Shown: piece after piece, positions 1-7,284 of the stretch
How the letters are laid out: each line of letters starts with the position of its first letter
Numbering within the stretch: position 1 is the stretch's first letter
Assembly: GCA_002005505.1 (NCBI GenBank)
Contig: KV908620.1
Coordinates: forward strand, 142,782-155,281
Source of the DNA: Botryococcus braunii
Lineage: Eukaryota; Chlorophyta; Trebouxiophyceae
DNA: 12,500 bases
Direction: 5' to 3'
Made by a program: the position numbers and the translations under genes
The notes under the pieces: generated by a model
Databases searched by the model: none
What the model saw: the letters and a program-made list of their open reading frames with translations, nothing else
Told to the model about the DNA's origin: nothing

Positions 1-206
1 CCCCTCTCCCGCACCCTCGCATGCATGCCACCCCAAGTCAATCAGTTATGCACCATCCTCCCGCCCTCTTGCTCCCCCGCACTTCCTCCAACCCCTTCTC
101 TATCCCTATCCAACTCCCACCCCTCCCCTCCAAACTCCTTTTCTTGCCCTCCCTTTCCCAGAACCGCCCCTCTCGGCGGCATGCAACCACCTCCTTTCAC
201 TCGCAG
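1..206 (+). other. 3' part of an upstream intron (intron 0)
   Basis: Pyrimidine-rich sequence with no family-like translation in any frame. It ends in a run of C and T followed by TCGCAG at 201-206, a good 3' splice site for exon 1. The open frames that cross it are C-rich low-complexity readings and are treated as chance. Confidence 0.6.
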
Positions 207-425
207 AAGAGACCCGGCACATGCCTCGCCACAGCCACACGGGCTCACGTGGGTTCCAGGTGTGCGGGATGCCGGTCGAGGTGGGCGCGCCCCCGGAGTT
301 CGGGAGCCGCGACGGGGACGCTGTGGGGGTCGTGGCCGCGGCTACCGCCGCGGGCAGCCTGGAGTTCGTCACCCTCCAACGCGGCCTTCTGGCCCCCCTC
401 ACCGCCACTGTTTCCATCTCTCTTA
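207..425 (+). CDS. WDR11: WDR11 exon 1 of window (internal exon, end of first beta-propeller)
   Basis: Internal coding exon holding local residues 1-72 plus the first base of codon 73. WDR11 is a large double-propeller WD40 protein that in animals works with FAM91A1 in tethering vesicles at the trans-Golgi network; that role is known for the family and only inferred here. The stretch VGVVAAATAAGSLEFVTLQR matches the WDR11 segment that ends a WD repeat just before the VKG-EW motif continued in exon 2. The donor is GTGCGT at 426 and leaves phase 1. The start is less certain: the acceptor at 206 (TCGCAG) has the better pyrimidine tract, but TTCCAG ending at 259 would also keep the frame and would drop the poorly conserved first 17 residues. 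The exon is GC-rich, unlike the C/T-rich intron before it. Confidence 0.78.
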
Positions 426-1379
426 GTGCGTCTCCCCCCCCCCCCCCCCCGCCAATACCTGGCCTCCCCTCCTGGCCGCTCCTGGCCTGGCTTCTCCCAA
501 CTCTCCTGTTTCGATCCGTCTCTGTCTGCCCCCCTCCCCCACCCCCTTAAGGTGGCCTTCCCGAACTGTCCAGTTTCGATCCCTCTCCGTGTGGCCTCCC
601 TAGCCTGGCCTCCCCGAACTGTCTTGTTTCGATCACTCTTAATGTGTCCTCCCCTAGCCTGGCCTCCACGAACTGCCCTGATTTCATCCCTCTCAATGTG
701 GCCTCCCCTTGCCTGGCCTCCCCCAAGCGTCCTGTTTCGATCCCTCTCATTGTGGCCTCCCCTCCCTGGCCTCCCCCAACTGTTCTGCTTTGATCTCTCA
801 GTGTGCCTCCCCCCCCCCCCCCCGGGTCCCGGGGAACCCATGCCTTGCCTGCCCCAAGTGTCCTGTTTCGATCCCTCTCATTGTGGCCTGCCCCCCTGAC
901 CTCCCCCAACTGCCAACCTCTCGATCTCATTGTGTCGGAAGAAAAGGGGTTTCGCATCTCTCTTTGCGATCGCTTTTCTCTTTGCCCAAATGTTTCAAGA
1001 GGTTAAGGGGGTTGCCTGAACAAGCATGCGAGCGTGTGTAGTGAGGGGTGTGCGCTGGCTGAGCCCCAAACATCCTCTTTTCGCTCTATTATTTGGTCAG
1101 GCTTGCGTGTGGCGTGTGTTGCCTGAACAGGCTTGCAAAAGGACATGCGGGGGGGGGGGAGCAGAGGCGGAGTCCCAGACTTCCAAATTGTATTTCCCTT
1201 GTGAGGTGCTGCTTGAACACGTTCGCGGGGGTTGCCTTAAGAGGCTGGCAAATGGACATGAAGGGAGGTTGGGGGGCGGGGGGGGGGGGGGGAGGGCAGT
1301 GGCTGAGCCCCAAACTTCCGATTTGCACGTTTCCTTGTGCGCTGTTGCTTGAACAGGCGCGTGGGGGTTGCCTGAACAG
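426..1379 (+). other. Intron 1 (phase 1), built of two junction-derived arrays
   Basis: A 954-bp intron running from GTGCGT to GAACAG. It holds poly-C runs at about 434-450 and 810-824, a 53-bp tandem array on the left, G-runs at about 1148-1157 and 1278-1291, and a degenerate repeat of about 110 bp on the right. Both repeat families resemble the neighbouring splice junctions and are listed separately. I see no gene in it. Confidence 0.8.
455..945 (+). repeat. 53-54-bp degenerate tandem array resembling the exon 1 donor junction
   Basis: Units carry the core GTTTCGATCCCTCTCATTGTG followed by a CCTCCCC tract. Core copies start near 508, 573, 626, 680, 734, 787, 865 and 918, with mostly 53-54 bp spacing. 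The exon 1 / intron 1 boundary at 410-438 reads GTTTCCATCTCTCTTAGTGC then TCTCCCC, so the junction looks like the founding or first unit. The donor GT aligns with the TGTG of the copies. Confidence 0.75.
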
Positions 1380-1423
1380 GCCTGCACAAAGATGTGGTGA
1401 GGGGAGTGCGCTGGATGGGCCCC
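1011..1423 (+). repeat. Degenerate ~110-bp repeat containing the exon 2 acceptor and exon start
   Basis: The motif GTTGCCTGAACAGGC recurs. Full or partial copies begin at 1011, 1118, 1231 (diverged) and 1367, with shorter TTGAACA forms near 1209 and 1344. The last full copy, at 1367, is the real acceptor of exon 2. The copy at 1011-1067 matches 1367-1423 at about 44 of 57 positions and runs through the acceptor into exon-like sequence (GTGAGGGG, GTGCGCTGG). Confidence 0.75.
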
Positions 1424-1627
1424 ACGCCGCGCGTAGCTTCCTTCACAAGCGAGAAGCTGCCCAACGGGTACCGCAACACGCTGCTGCTGACGGACGTGCG
1501 GAACCGGGCCTCCATCCCCTTCCGAGAGGTGGGCCTGGAGGCCGCTCCCCTGCAAGGGATCCGCGCCAGTCCCACCGGCCGGTACCTCCTCCTCCTCCTG
1601 CGGGGCGCTCCCTCGGAGATCTGGGCG
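1380..1627 (+). CDS. WDR11: WDR11 exon 2 (VRGVRW block to SEIWA)
   Basis: Codes for the second base of codon 73 through residue 155. The translation SLHKDVVRGVRWMGPTPR followed by NGYRNTLLLTDVRNR, then GRYLLLLLRGAPSEIWA, matches the WDR11 blocks in which an outer strand with the V(R/K)G(V/I)(R/E)W motif is followed by the (Y/L)LLxxFRDxPxE(V/L)W repeat end. This block is among the best evidence for the family call. The start at 1380 follows GAACAG and gives the phase needed by exon 1, joining as SLS-LHKDVVRG. GTGCGG at 1628 is the only GT near the point where family similarity stops, and leaves phase 0. The first 44 bases of the exon have a diverged copy inside intron 1. Confidence 0.92.
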
Positions 1628-1680
1628 GTGCGGGCCCTCCCGCCTCCCGCAACCCCCCCCCCCCCCCTAATGCAGGGCCT

Positions 1681-1857
1681 CATGCAAATCCCCCTCAAGA
1701 GTCTCAATCTTGCGCAAATACACCTCAAGAGTCTCAATATTATGCAAATCCTCCCCAAGAGTCTCAATCTTATGCAAATCCCCCTCAAGAATCTCAATCT
1801 TATGCACATCCCGTTCAAGAATCTTAATATCTTTAACTTATGCAAATCCCCCTCAAG
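1681..1857 (+). repeat. 30-bp tandem repeat, about 6 copies
   Basis: The unit is ATGCAAATCCCCCTCAAGAG plus TCTCAATCTT. CAAAT or its variant recurs at 1685, 1715, 1745, 1775 and 1805, and once more near 1842. Because 30 is a multiple of 3, one frame reads as a repeated decapeptide with NPPQESQSYA, but this lies inside the intron and has no match to WDR11. Confidence 0.9.
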
Positions 1858-2094
1858 GAGTTCAGGTTCTGGCAAGGAGACTTCGTTCATAGAGAGCTTT
1901 GTTCCTAGCAGGGAGGGAAAGTGTTGGGGTTTTGGAGGAATCATGGGCTGGTCTTGGTATTCATCTCTGTTTCCATTTTTGGACTGCGCATGGGGGTGGG
2001 GTTTTGCGATTTGTGGTTTGGGACATGGGGGTGGTCAGCTCGAGTCCACTTTTGAGCCCATTTGACCCATTGTATGAACCTCTCTGTCGCCCCG

Positions 2095-2096
<2 letters not shown>

Positions 2097-2176
<80 letters not shown>

Positions 2177-2241
2177 TGTCTGGGTGTCTATCAATCTGCC
2201 CGTCCGTCTGTTTGTCTGGCTGTCTGTCTGTCTGTCTGTCT
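2097..2241 (+). repeat. (TG)39 microsatellite followed by an imperfect TCTG tract
   Basis: Pure TG dinucleotides cover 2097-2174. They are followed by CTGTCTGGGTGTC-type sequence that becomes (TGTC)n up to about 2241. In the pre-mRNA the first part is a UG repeat. Confidence 0.95.
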
Positions 2242-2448
2242 CCCTATTGGAGATTTGGAGATTTAGGTTTCTCATCAGGAGCACATTTTTGAGCACGTCT
2301 CACGCAGCTGTTGTCGCCTTTGGGAAGTTATGTGGGAGAAGGGCAGCTGCTCCAGCAGAAACAGGGCTCAAATGCATGTGATGCATGTGGCATAGACTAT
2401 TGTACTGCGTGGGTCGTGAGATAAGCTGTTGTACTGCTTGGGGAGCAG

Positions 2449-2638
2449 GTGGGAGGCGGTAGCTGGCCCAGCAGGGTCAGGGTTCTGGACCTTCCATTCA
2501 CCGCAGTCGAATGGGTCATCCCAGGGACCGAGCCCCCGGGGACCCCAGCCGAGGGAGCGAACTGGACCTCCTGGGACCGCTCTCCAAACGCGCGCTCTGC
2601 TTCTGTGTCTGCTTACCTTGAAGACTTCACTCCCAAGC
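2449..2638 (+). CDS. WDR11: WDR11 exon 3 (LPFTAVEW block)
   Basis: Local residues 156-218 plus the first base of codon 219. After SEIWA the protein continues VGGGSWPSRVRVLDLPFTAV and EWVIPG. This matches the WDR11 pattern of a W-ending strand, a short linker, then LPF(T)xxEW, which opens the next blade. The remainder (GTEPPGTPAEGANWTSWDRS, then SASVSAYLEDFTPK) corresponds to the variable, low-complexity linker seen at this place in plant WDR11. The start at 2449 follows GAGCAG and is the acceptor that fits phase 0; CAGs further in at 2474 and 2480 would break the frame. The donor GTGAGC at 2639 is strong and leaves phase 1, so the next codon is CAG, completed in exon 4. Confidence 0.9.
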
Positions 2639-2650
2639 GTGAGCAACATT

Positions 2651-3025
2651 CTAACAGCTCTTTTACTTTCTAACGGCTCTTTAACTTTCTGACGGCTCTT
2701 TAACTCTCTGACGGCTTTTTAACTTTCTAACAGCTCTTTAACTTTCTAACAGCTCTTTTACTTTCTAACGGCTCTTTAACTTTTTGACGGCTCTTTAACT
2801 CTCTGACGGCTTTTTAACTTTCTAACAGCTCTTTTACTTTCTAACGGCTCTTTAACTTTCCAACAGCTCTTTAACTTTCTAACAGCTCTTTAACTCTCTG
2901 ACGGCTCTTTAACTTTCTAACAGCTCTTTTACTTTCTAACGGCTCTTTAACTTTCCAACAGCTCTTTAATTTTCTAACAGCTCTTTAACTCTCTGACGGC
3001 TCTTTAACTTTCTGATGGCTCTTCC
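2651..3025 (+). repeat. 19-bp tandem array, about 19-20 copies
   Basis: The unit is GACGGCTCTTTAACTTTCT with interchanges GAC/AAC, CGG/CAG and an occasional extra T. It is directly tandem across the whole interval and forms most of the left part of intron 3. It begins 12 bp after the exon 3 donor, but I see no clear copy of the junction itself in the unit. Confidence 0.95.
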
Positions 3026-3155
3026 CCTTCTTGCTCACGCGCCAACAAATAATTCGCAGGATAATAATTGCTGACATATGCGAACGTGTATCTTTCTTAT
3101 GTGCCTATCTGGCTTTTCCGCATATCTATCCACGCGTCTTGTATGCATAGATAGA

Positions 3156-3311
3156 TATGCATATCTATCTATGTGGGTATTTGCCTGTCTGGCTGTTATG
3201 CAATCTATATGCATATCTATCTATGTGGGTATTTGCCTGTCTGGCTGTTATGCAATCTATATGCATATCTATCTATGTGGGTATATGCCTGTCTGGCTGT
3301 TATGCAATCTA
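3156..3311 (+). repeat. 52-bp tandem triplication
   Basis: Three consecutive copies start at 3156, 3208 and 3260, each beginning TATGCATATCTATCTATGTG. They are identical except for one T/A change in the third copy, which suggests recent amplification or homogenisation. Confidence 0.97.
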
Positions 3312-3685
3312 TATACATGTTGCTTCTGTGTACACATGTGTGGTTCCTCGTGTGACACTGTAAACTTGCTTTATGGAGAGAGTAGTAGACTAGTTGCGAG
3401 CCTCGCCAGCGATACAAGTGTTTCCTTTTTGAGCCCCTGCTGGTTGTGTAAGGCAGACATTCTTAGTGCATCTGCCAACCATTGTTTCAGATCAGTACTT
3501 TTGCCTCCCTTCCCACACGCGCTGGACTATACTTTGTGCCGGATTTGTGTACCTGTCTGAAAGCAAGCAGCCCGCTCATGTTGGACCAGAGGCAACAAGT
3601 GTGCTGCCCTCAGTGCGTTGATGCAATGCTCTGAGAGGGGCTCTGGCACAAGCATGCGCACATAACACACGCAGCCCTCCCTCCA

Positions 3686-3698
3686 CCCCCCCCCCCCC

Positions 3699-3743
<45 letters not shown>
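3686..3743 (+). repeat. C13 run and (CA)n microsatellite
   Basis: Thirteen C at 3686-3698, then (CA)n at 3701-3743. In the pre-mRNA this is a CA repeat, complementary to the UG repeat of intron 2 across exon 3. Confidence 0.95.
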
Positions 3744-3749
<6 letters not shown>

Positions 3750-4130
3750 CAGACACACAGAGGGGGGACAGAGTGAAAATGAGAGAGAGAAGGGGGGGGA
3801 GGGAGGCGTGCGGATGCAACCAATGGAGTGCAGATTGTGTGGCAGACTGGGAGGCGAAAAGGGGGGGGGGCGAAATTGGGATGAAGAGTACAGGTGCTCG
3901 CGGGGTTCAGGGGTTGAGGATGGTGGTTATGTGATGTGAGCGGGCCAGTGTGGGTGAAGGTGGGAGGTGTTTTGTAGTCTTCATCGCATGTGTGAGAGAG
4001 GGTGGGGGTGGGTGTGTGGTGATTGGTGTGGTGCGGTGCCCTTTGGATTGAAGAATGTCCGAACGCAGGACATGAGAGAATCTTGGTAACGCCCTGAAAC
4101 GGAAGAGCACAAAATGAAATAAATTAAAAA

Positions 4131-4317
4131 ACAGCTCAACACACACACAACACACACAGAACACAACATAACACAAAAACAAAATAAAAACAGCTCAACA
4201 CACACACAACACACACAGAACACAACATAACACAAAAACAAAATAAAAAACATTAAATACAATATTAAAAAAAACACAAAATGCAGAATTTCCAAAAAAA
4301 AAAAAAAAAAAAAAAAA
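4131..4317 (+). repeat. 59-bp perfect duplication and A24 run in A-rich intron sequence
   Basis: Two adjacent 59-bp copies (4131-4189 and 4190-4248), each starting ACAGCTCAACACACACACAA, appear identical. They are followed by A-rich sequence and 24 consecutive A at 4294-4317. I see no target-site duplication or open frame that would make this a retroposed gene. Confidence 0.9.
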
Positions 4318-4430
4318 CAAAAGAAGAGTGAAAAGAAGTCTCCCAAAAACTTATAAAACCGCCCGAAAACCGCGGGAAGGTTCCTGAAATGGTGAGGGAG
4401 GGGGTGCAGGGCCTGCCAGTCCCTCTACAG

Positions 4431-4507
4431 AGGACCTCCCGGAGGAGCGCCTTGCCTTCGCCCTCGGAGATGGCCGTGTCGGAGTGCTCGCCGTCAAGGG
4501 CCGCAAG
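4431..4507 (+). CDS. WDR11: WDR11 exon 4 (short exon, LAFALGDGRVGVLAVKGRK)
   Basis: Two bases completing codon 219, then residues 220-244. The translation DLPEERLAFALGDGRVGVLA followed by VKGRK matches the WDR11 strand pair that reads (F/L)AFAL-(D/N)G-(V)G(V)-V-GR(R/K), placed just before the K/RPxWP motif in exon 5. The acceptor CTACAG at 4425-4430 is preceded by a short C/T tract. The phase-1 entry matches exon 3, giving TPK-Q-DLPEERL. The donor is GTGCTG at 4508, phase 0; it lacks a +5 G and looks weak. At 77 bp this is the shortest exon in the window, sitting between introns of 1792 and 777 bp. Confidence 0.92.
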
Positions 4508-5284
4508 GTGCTGCTTGCTGCTTCCTGTTGTTGCTTAACTCCCACTTATTCTTCCATTAGTCATTGTTCTTCCTATTGTCACTTGAGTCCATCTTATTCT
4601 TCCCAAAGTCACTTACTCTTCCCATCACGACTTGAGAGTCCTACTCATTCTTCCAATTGTCAGTCCTACACATTCTTCCAATTGTCACTATTTGAGAGTC
4701 CTACTTATTCTTCCAATTGCCACTTATTCTTCCCACTACTCCTGAAGTCCTACTCAATCTTCCCATGGGTACTTATTCTTCCCATTGTCACTGATACTTC
4801 CCATTATTACTTCATCTTCCCCTTATACTGAATTCCTGCTTATTTCTCCCGTTGTCCCATATTCGTCTCATGATTTCTGGGGTCCTGCTCATTGTTCCCA
4901 TTGTCTGCTTTATCCTTCCCAATCTTAACAAGTCCTGCTCACTTTCTCCCCCATTGTTACTCACTCTTCCCATTATTGCTGGAGTCTGTGTGTGCGCGCT
5001 CGCACTCCCCCCTCTTGCACGCAGTTCCGCCTGTGAGGTGTGCACACTTCAATATCAAAAAAATGCCCCATAAAAGTATAGCACCTGCCTTGGGGGTGGG
5101 GGAATCGAGCCAGCACCCGTTGCGGGCTGTGCTTGCCGCTCCCCCCACTGCCGTCGCGAGAGGCTGTGTCGGAAGGAAGGAACTATTACAGATACATATT
5201 GCTTTTGTTTTTCAGAGTGTCCAATCTGTGAATGGATAAAAGTCAAAGAATTACATCAGAACCGCGCGGAGTGGGAGAGCGCAG
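4508..5284 (+). other. Intron 4 (phase 0)
   Basis: A 777-bp intron from GTGCTG to GCGCAG. Its left two thirds is a degenerate T/C-rich repeat, listed separately. The right part (4990-5284) is unique-looking. It includes a strong-looking unused acceptor, TTTTTCAG ending at 5215, 69 bp upstream of the inferred one. No gene is seen. Confidence 0.78.
4540..4985 (+). repeat. Degenerate repeat of ACTTATTCTTCC(C/A)ATTGTCAC type
   Basis: Many imperfect repeats of a core of about 25 bp, ATTCTTCCCATTGTCACT, with linkers such as TGAGAGTCCTACTC. The spacing is irregular (roughly 20-50 bp), so this is an old or compound array. It forms a long pyrimidine-rich tract inside intron 4. Confidence 0.8.
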
Positions 5285-5458
5285 GTGAGCGACACGAAGC
5301 CAAAGAGGCCCCAGTGGCCGCTGATGTCGGGGGCGAGCGAAGCCATCACGACTGCGGTGGCGGGGTGGGGCCACATCGTGCTACTGGGGGATGCGGACGG
5401 CAACCTCAGCCGCTGGGACACCCTCACCGGCAAGGTTTCCACCATCTCCTCCACCCAG
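5285..5458 (+). CDS. WDR11: WDR11 exon 5 (second propeller blade, LLGDADGNLSRWD)
   Basis: Residues 245-302. VSDTKPKRPQWPL matches the family RDFRPKWP segment, and the following AITTAVAGWGHIVLLGDADG and NLSRWDTLTGK is a clear WD40 strand c-d unit (GDxDGNLxxWD), one of the best conserved parts of WDR11. The start at 5285 after GCGCAG keeps phase 0 and continues VKGRK-VSDTKPKRP as in relatives. Using the stronger-looking acceptor ending at 5215 would reach an in-frame TAA at 5237. The donor is GTGACT at 5459 after CAG, phase 0. The last 16 exonic bases before that CAG (5440-5455) recur in the following intron. Confidence 0.95.
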
Positions 5459-5580
5459 GTGACTCGCAGCCCTCCCCCATTCCCTCCCAACCCCTCACCA
5501 TCTCCTCCAACCCCTCACCATCTCCATCTCCCGCCCCTCACCATCTCCTCCACCTCTCACCATCTCCCACCCCTCCCTCT
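5440..5580 (+). repeat. CACCATCTCCTCC repeats starting inside exon 5 and continuing in intron 5
   Basis: CACCATCTCCTCCACC occurs at 5440-5455 at the very end of exon 5 and again, exactly, at 5539-5554 in the intron. Close variants start at 5496, 5516 and 5558. The exon end therefore looks like one unit of an array of about 20 bp that spreads into the intron. Confidence 0.75.
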
Positions 5581-5675
5581 ATTCCCTCCTCCCACCCCCC
5601 GCCCCCCTTCCCCCTCCACCACCCAGTATCCCTTTTGCGCTGGACCGGAACTTTCGCCCCCCCCCCCCCCCAACA

Positions 5676-5748
<73 letters not shown>

Positions 5749-5769
5749 ACACTCAACAGGGCTGCTTTC

Positions 5770-5843
<74 letters not shown>

Positions 5844-5995
5844 CACACACACACGCACATACACAATTTAAAGAGAGTGGGGAGGGGAAAATCACGAATT
5901 GCATATATTCCGTGACCTCACTGTTTAATCTGCCGTTTTGTATCAGTTCTTAAAAGAGGAAGCAAGGATTGAGCCCCTGCCTGTGAGGGGCGCAG
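5459..5995 (+). other. Intron 5 (phase 0)
   Basis: A 537-bp intron from GTGACT to GCGCAG. It begins with C-rich repeats related to the exon 5 end, then has a C-run (about 5656-5671) and two (CA)n blocks. It ends with about 120 bp of mixed sequence and a weak polypyrimidine tract. No gene is seen. Confidence 0.8.
5680..5865 (+). repeat. Two (CA)n microsatellite blocks
   Basis: (CA)n at 5680-5746, a 26-bp non-repeat spacer, and an imperfect (CA)n with interruptions such as TGCGCA and ACGCAC at 5773-5865. In the pre-mRNA it is complementary to the UG tract of intron 6 across exon 6. Confidence 0.95.
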
Positions 5996-6151
5996 GGGGC
6001 GGTGAGACGTATACAGCTCGCGCCTCCTCCAGCAGAGGCTCTGGTACTGGAGTCCGGCGGCACTACAGGCAGTACCGCTCGGGTCGCGGTACTCTTTGCG
6101 AATGGCGCATTTGGCGTGTGGGAGCTCGACCGCCAGCTGGACCTTGCTCCG
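5996..6151 (+). CDS. WDR11: WDR11 exon 6 (GAVRRIQLAPP ... VAVLFANGAFGVWELD)
   Basis: Residues 303-354. GAVRRIQLAPP matches the family (E)GIRRIKFSP strand, and after a Gly/Thr/Ser-rich loop (ESGGTTGSTAR) the exon gives VAVLFANGAFGVWELDRQ, a typical WD40 repeat end that fits WDR11. The start at 5996 follows GCGCAG, and an in-frame TGA a few bases upstream excludes an earlier start. The junction reads STQ-GAVRRI as expected. The donor is GTACGC at 6152, phase 0. The exon is flanked by a CA-repeat intron and a UG-repeat intron. Confidence 0.94.
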
Positions 6152-6458
6152 GTACGCATTCAGCTTTGAATGGCAAAGGCCCCTTGGGGCTATCAGATTC
6201 GGGGAAGACTTCCCTTAGCAGGTTTTGAATGGAAAGCTCATGTTGCATTTGAAGGCGGATGGCGGGAGGCCATCTTGTTTCCCTCCAACTTCCTCCAAGA
6301 CTTCCTCCAGAAAGGAACTGCACAAGCAAAATCGAAATAGCGTGGCCGGCGGGCATTGTGTTTGGTGAATGTTGCTTGAGTTCATCCGAGGTGCTAGTTA
6401 CTTCTCTCTCCCCCTCTTCCGCCATGCTTGCCACCCCTTTCCCAACCTCCCCCCTCCT

Positions 6459-6492
6459 GTGCGTGTGTATGTGCGTGTGTGTGTGTGCGTGC

Positions 6493-6568
<76 letters not shown>

Positions 6569-6610
6569 ACGCGCGCGAGCGCATGCAAGCCCCCGGGGGG
6601 GGGGGGGGGG
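6459..6610 (+). repeat. (GT)n microsatellite with GCGT interruptions, then G16
   Basis: Imperfect GT/GCGT at 6459-6496, pure GT at about 6497-6567, an alternating GCGCGC patch to about 6578, and 16 G at 6595-6610. In the pre-mRNA this is a long UG tract. Confidence 0.95.
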
Positions 6611-6815
6611 CTGGTAAAAAGTTAGATTTGGAATTTTGTGCATCTAGACATGCTCATCTGATTGCGCAGATCATCAGCATATCCGTGTTGTGCGTGTAGG
6701 CTTTTAATCAGTTTCACCCTCGCAATTCAGCACGGTTGGCTGCGGTGTTGTGCGAGGCCTTGACATGGCGACGATGGGATAATCAGGGATAATCTTATAA
6801 ATCCAGTAATTAAAA

Positions 6816-7040
6816 GGGATGATCACGTTAGCGAGATAGTGATGCTCGATACGGGCAAATCTTGTTCAAGTCGGGAAATTTATGTTGACAGGATAGTGAT
6901 GTTCATGATGAGCAAATGTTGTTTAAGACGGGATACTCGTCTTAACAAAGATAATGATGCTAATAATGGTTAAAAAATTTTGAGGATGGGATATAACCAT
7001 GATTTTGATGGGACGATGCTGTGTAAGTTAAAGACATTTA
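6816..7040 (+). repeat. 57-bp degenerate AT-rich tandem array, 4 copies
   Basis: Units begin GGGA at 6816, 6873, 6930 and 6988 and share (G)ATA(G/A)TGATG(C/T)T and GCAAAT(C/G)TTGTT(C/T)AAG. The last copy is partial and diverged. The array is markedly more AT-rich than its surroundings and ends shortly before the intron 6 acceptor. Confidence 0.85.
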
Positions 7041-7062
7041 TGAATGTTGTGGGTTTTTGCAG

Positions 7063-7284
7063 GGCAGCATGACGGTCAGTGCCAGCGCCAAATTAGGCAA
7101 GGCAATTGACGTGGCCTGGGCGCCCCTGCCGGCTCCCGTGGGAGGGGGGAGCGTTCTGCTGGTGGCCACAGAGGATGGCGCCCTGGCTGCTGTGGACGCC
7201 ACGCAGGCCGCGGGAGGCCGGTCCCGCAGGGAGCGCCTTGCTGCCTTCAAACAGCTCGCTGGGGGCTCCTGGCCTTTCCCTCAG
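7063..7284 (+). CDS. WDR11: WDR11 exon 7 (IDVAWAPL ... VLLVATEDGALAAVD)
   Basis: Residues 355-428. GSMTVSASAKLGKAIDVAWA then PLPAPVGGGSVLLVATEDG and ALAAVD fits the last blade of the second WDR11 propeller, where relatives read (V)xELDWxPL ... VLxIAGxDxxxRLVE. The end, RRERLAAFKQLAGGSWPFPQ, corresponds to the segment that leaves the propeller toward the helical region. The start follows TTTTTGCAG at 7062, and DLAP-GSMTV keeps phase 0. The donor is GTCCAC at 7285 after CAG, a poor match beyond GT, but no other nearby GT keeps the frame into exon 8. Confidence 0.92.

Larger units (their letters stand above)
1628..2448 (+). other. Intron 2 (phase 0)
   Basis: An 821-bp intron from GTGCGG to GAGCAG. 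It holds a C-run near 1655, a 30-bp tandem array, a (TG)39 microsatellite and a TCTG-type tract. Its last 50 bases contain TTGTACTGC twice, 29 bp apart (2400 and 2429); the second copy leads into the acceptor. No gene is seen. Confidence 0.8.
2639..4430 (+). other. Intron 3 (phase 1), longest intron
   Basis: A 1792-bp intron from GTGAGC to CTACAG. From left to right it holds a 19-bp array, a 52-bp triplication, about 370 bp of unique-looking sequence with no recognisable coding potential (3320-3680), a C-run with a (CA)n tract, G-rich sequence (3760-4080), an A-rich stretch with a 59-bp duplication and a 24-base A run. No gene is recognised on either strand. Confidence 0.8.
6152..7062 (+). 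other. Intron 6 (phase 0)
   Basis: A 911-bp intron from GTACGC to TTTTTGCAG. It contains a (GT)n tract, a 16-base G run, about 200 bp of non-repetitive sequence and a 57-bp AT-rich array near its end. The acceptor is the strongest in the window. No gene is seen. Confidence 0.82.

Noticed and set aside
245..841. A long - strand open frame with repeated GGQARGGHIERD-like blocks, resembling a repeat protein
   Set aside because: It is the antisense reading of the 53-54-bp intronic array, whose period is close to a multiple of 3. It spans exon 1 and intron 1 and has no family match.
2470..2480. Alternative acceptors for exon 3 at CCCAG, CAGCAG and GTCAG
   Set aside because: None gives the phase left by exon 2 (phase 0). 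The acceptor ending at 2448 does, and it restores the expected linker length before LPFTAVEW.
2651..3025. Regular 19-bp repeats considered as a CRISPR-like array
   Set aside because: The units are directly tandem without unique spacers, and the context is a eukaryotic intron.
4081..4320. A-rich tail with A24 considered as the 3' end of a retroposed gene or LINE/SINE
   Set aside because: Upstream sequence shows no coding or RNA-gene similarity, no target-site duplication is visible, and the region is a 59-bp duplication with simple A-rich sequence.
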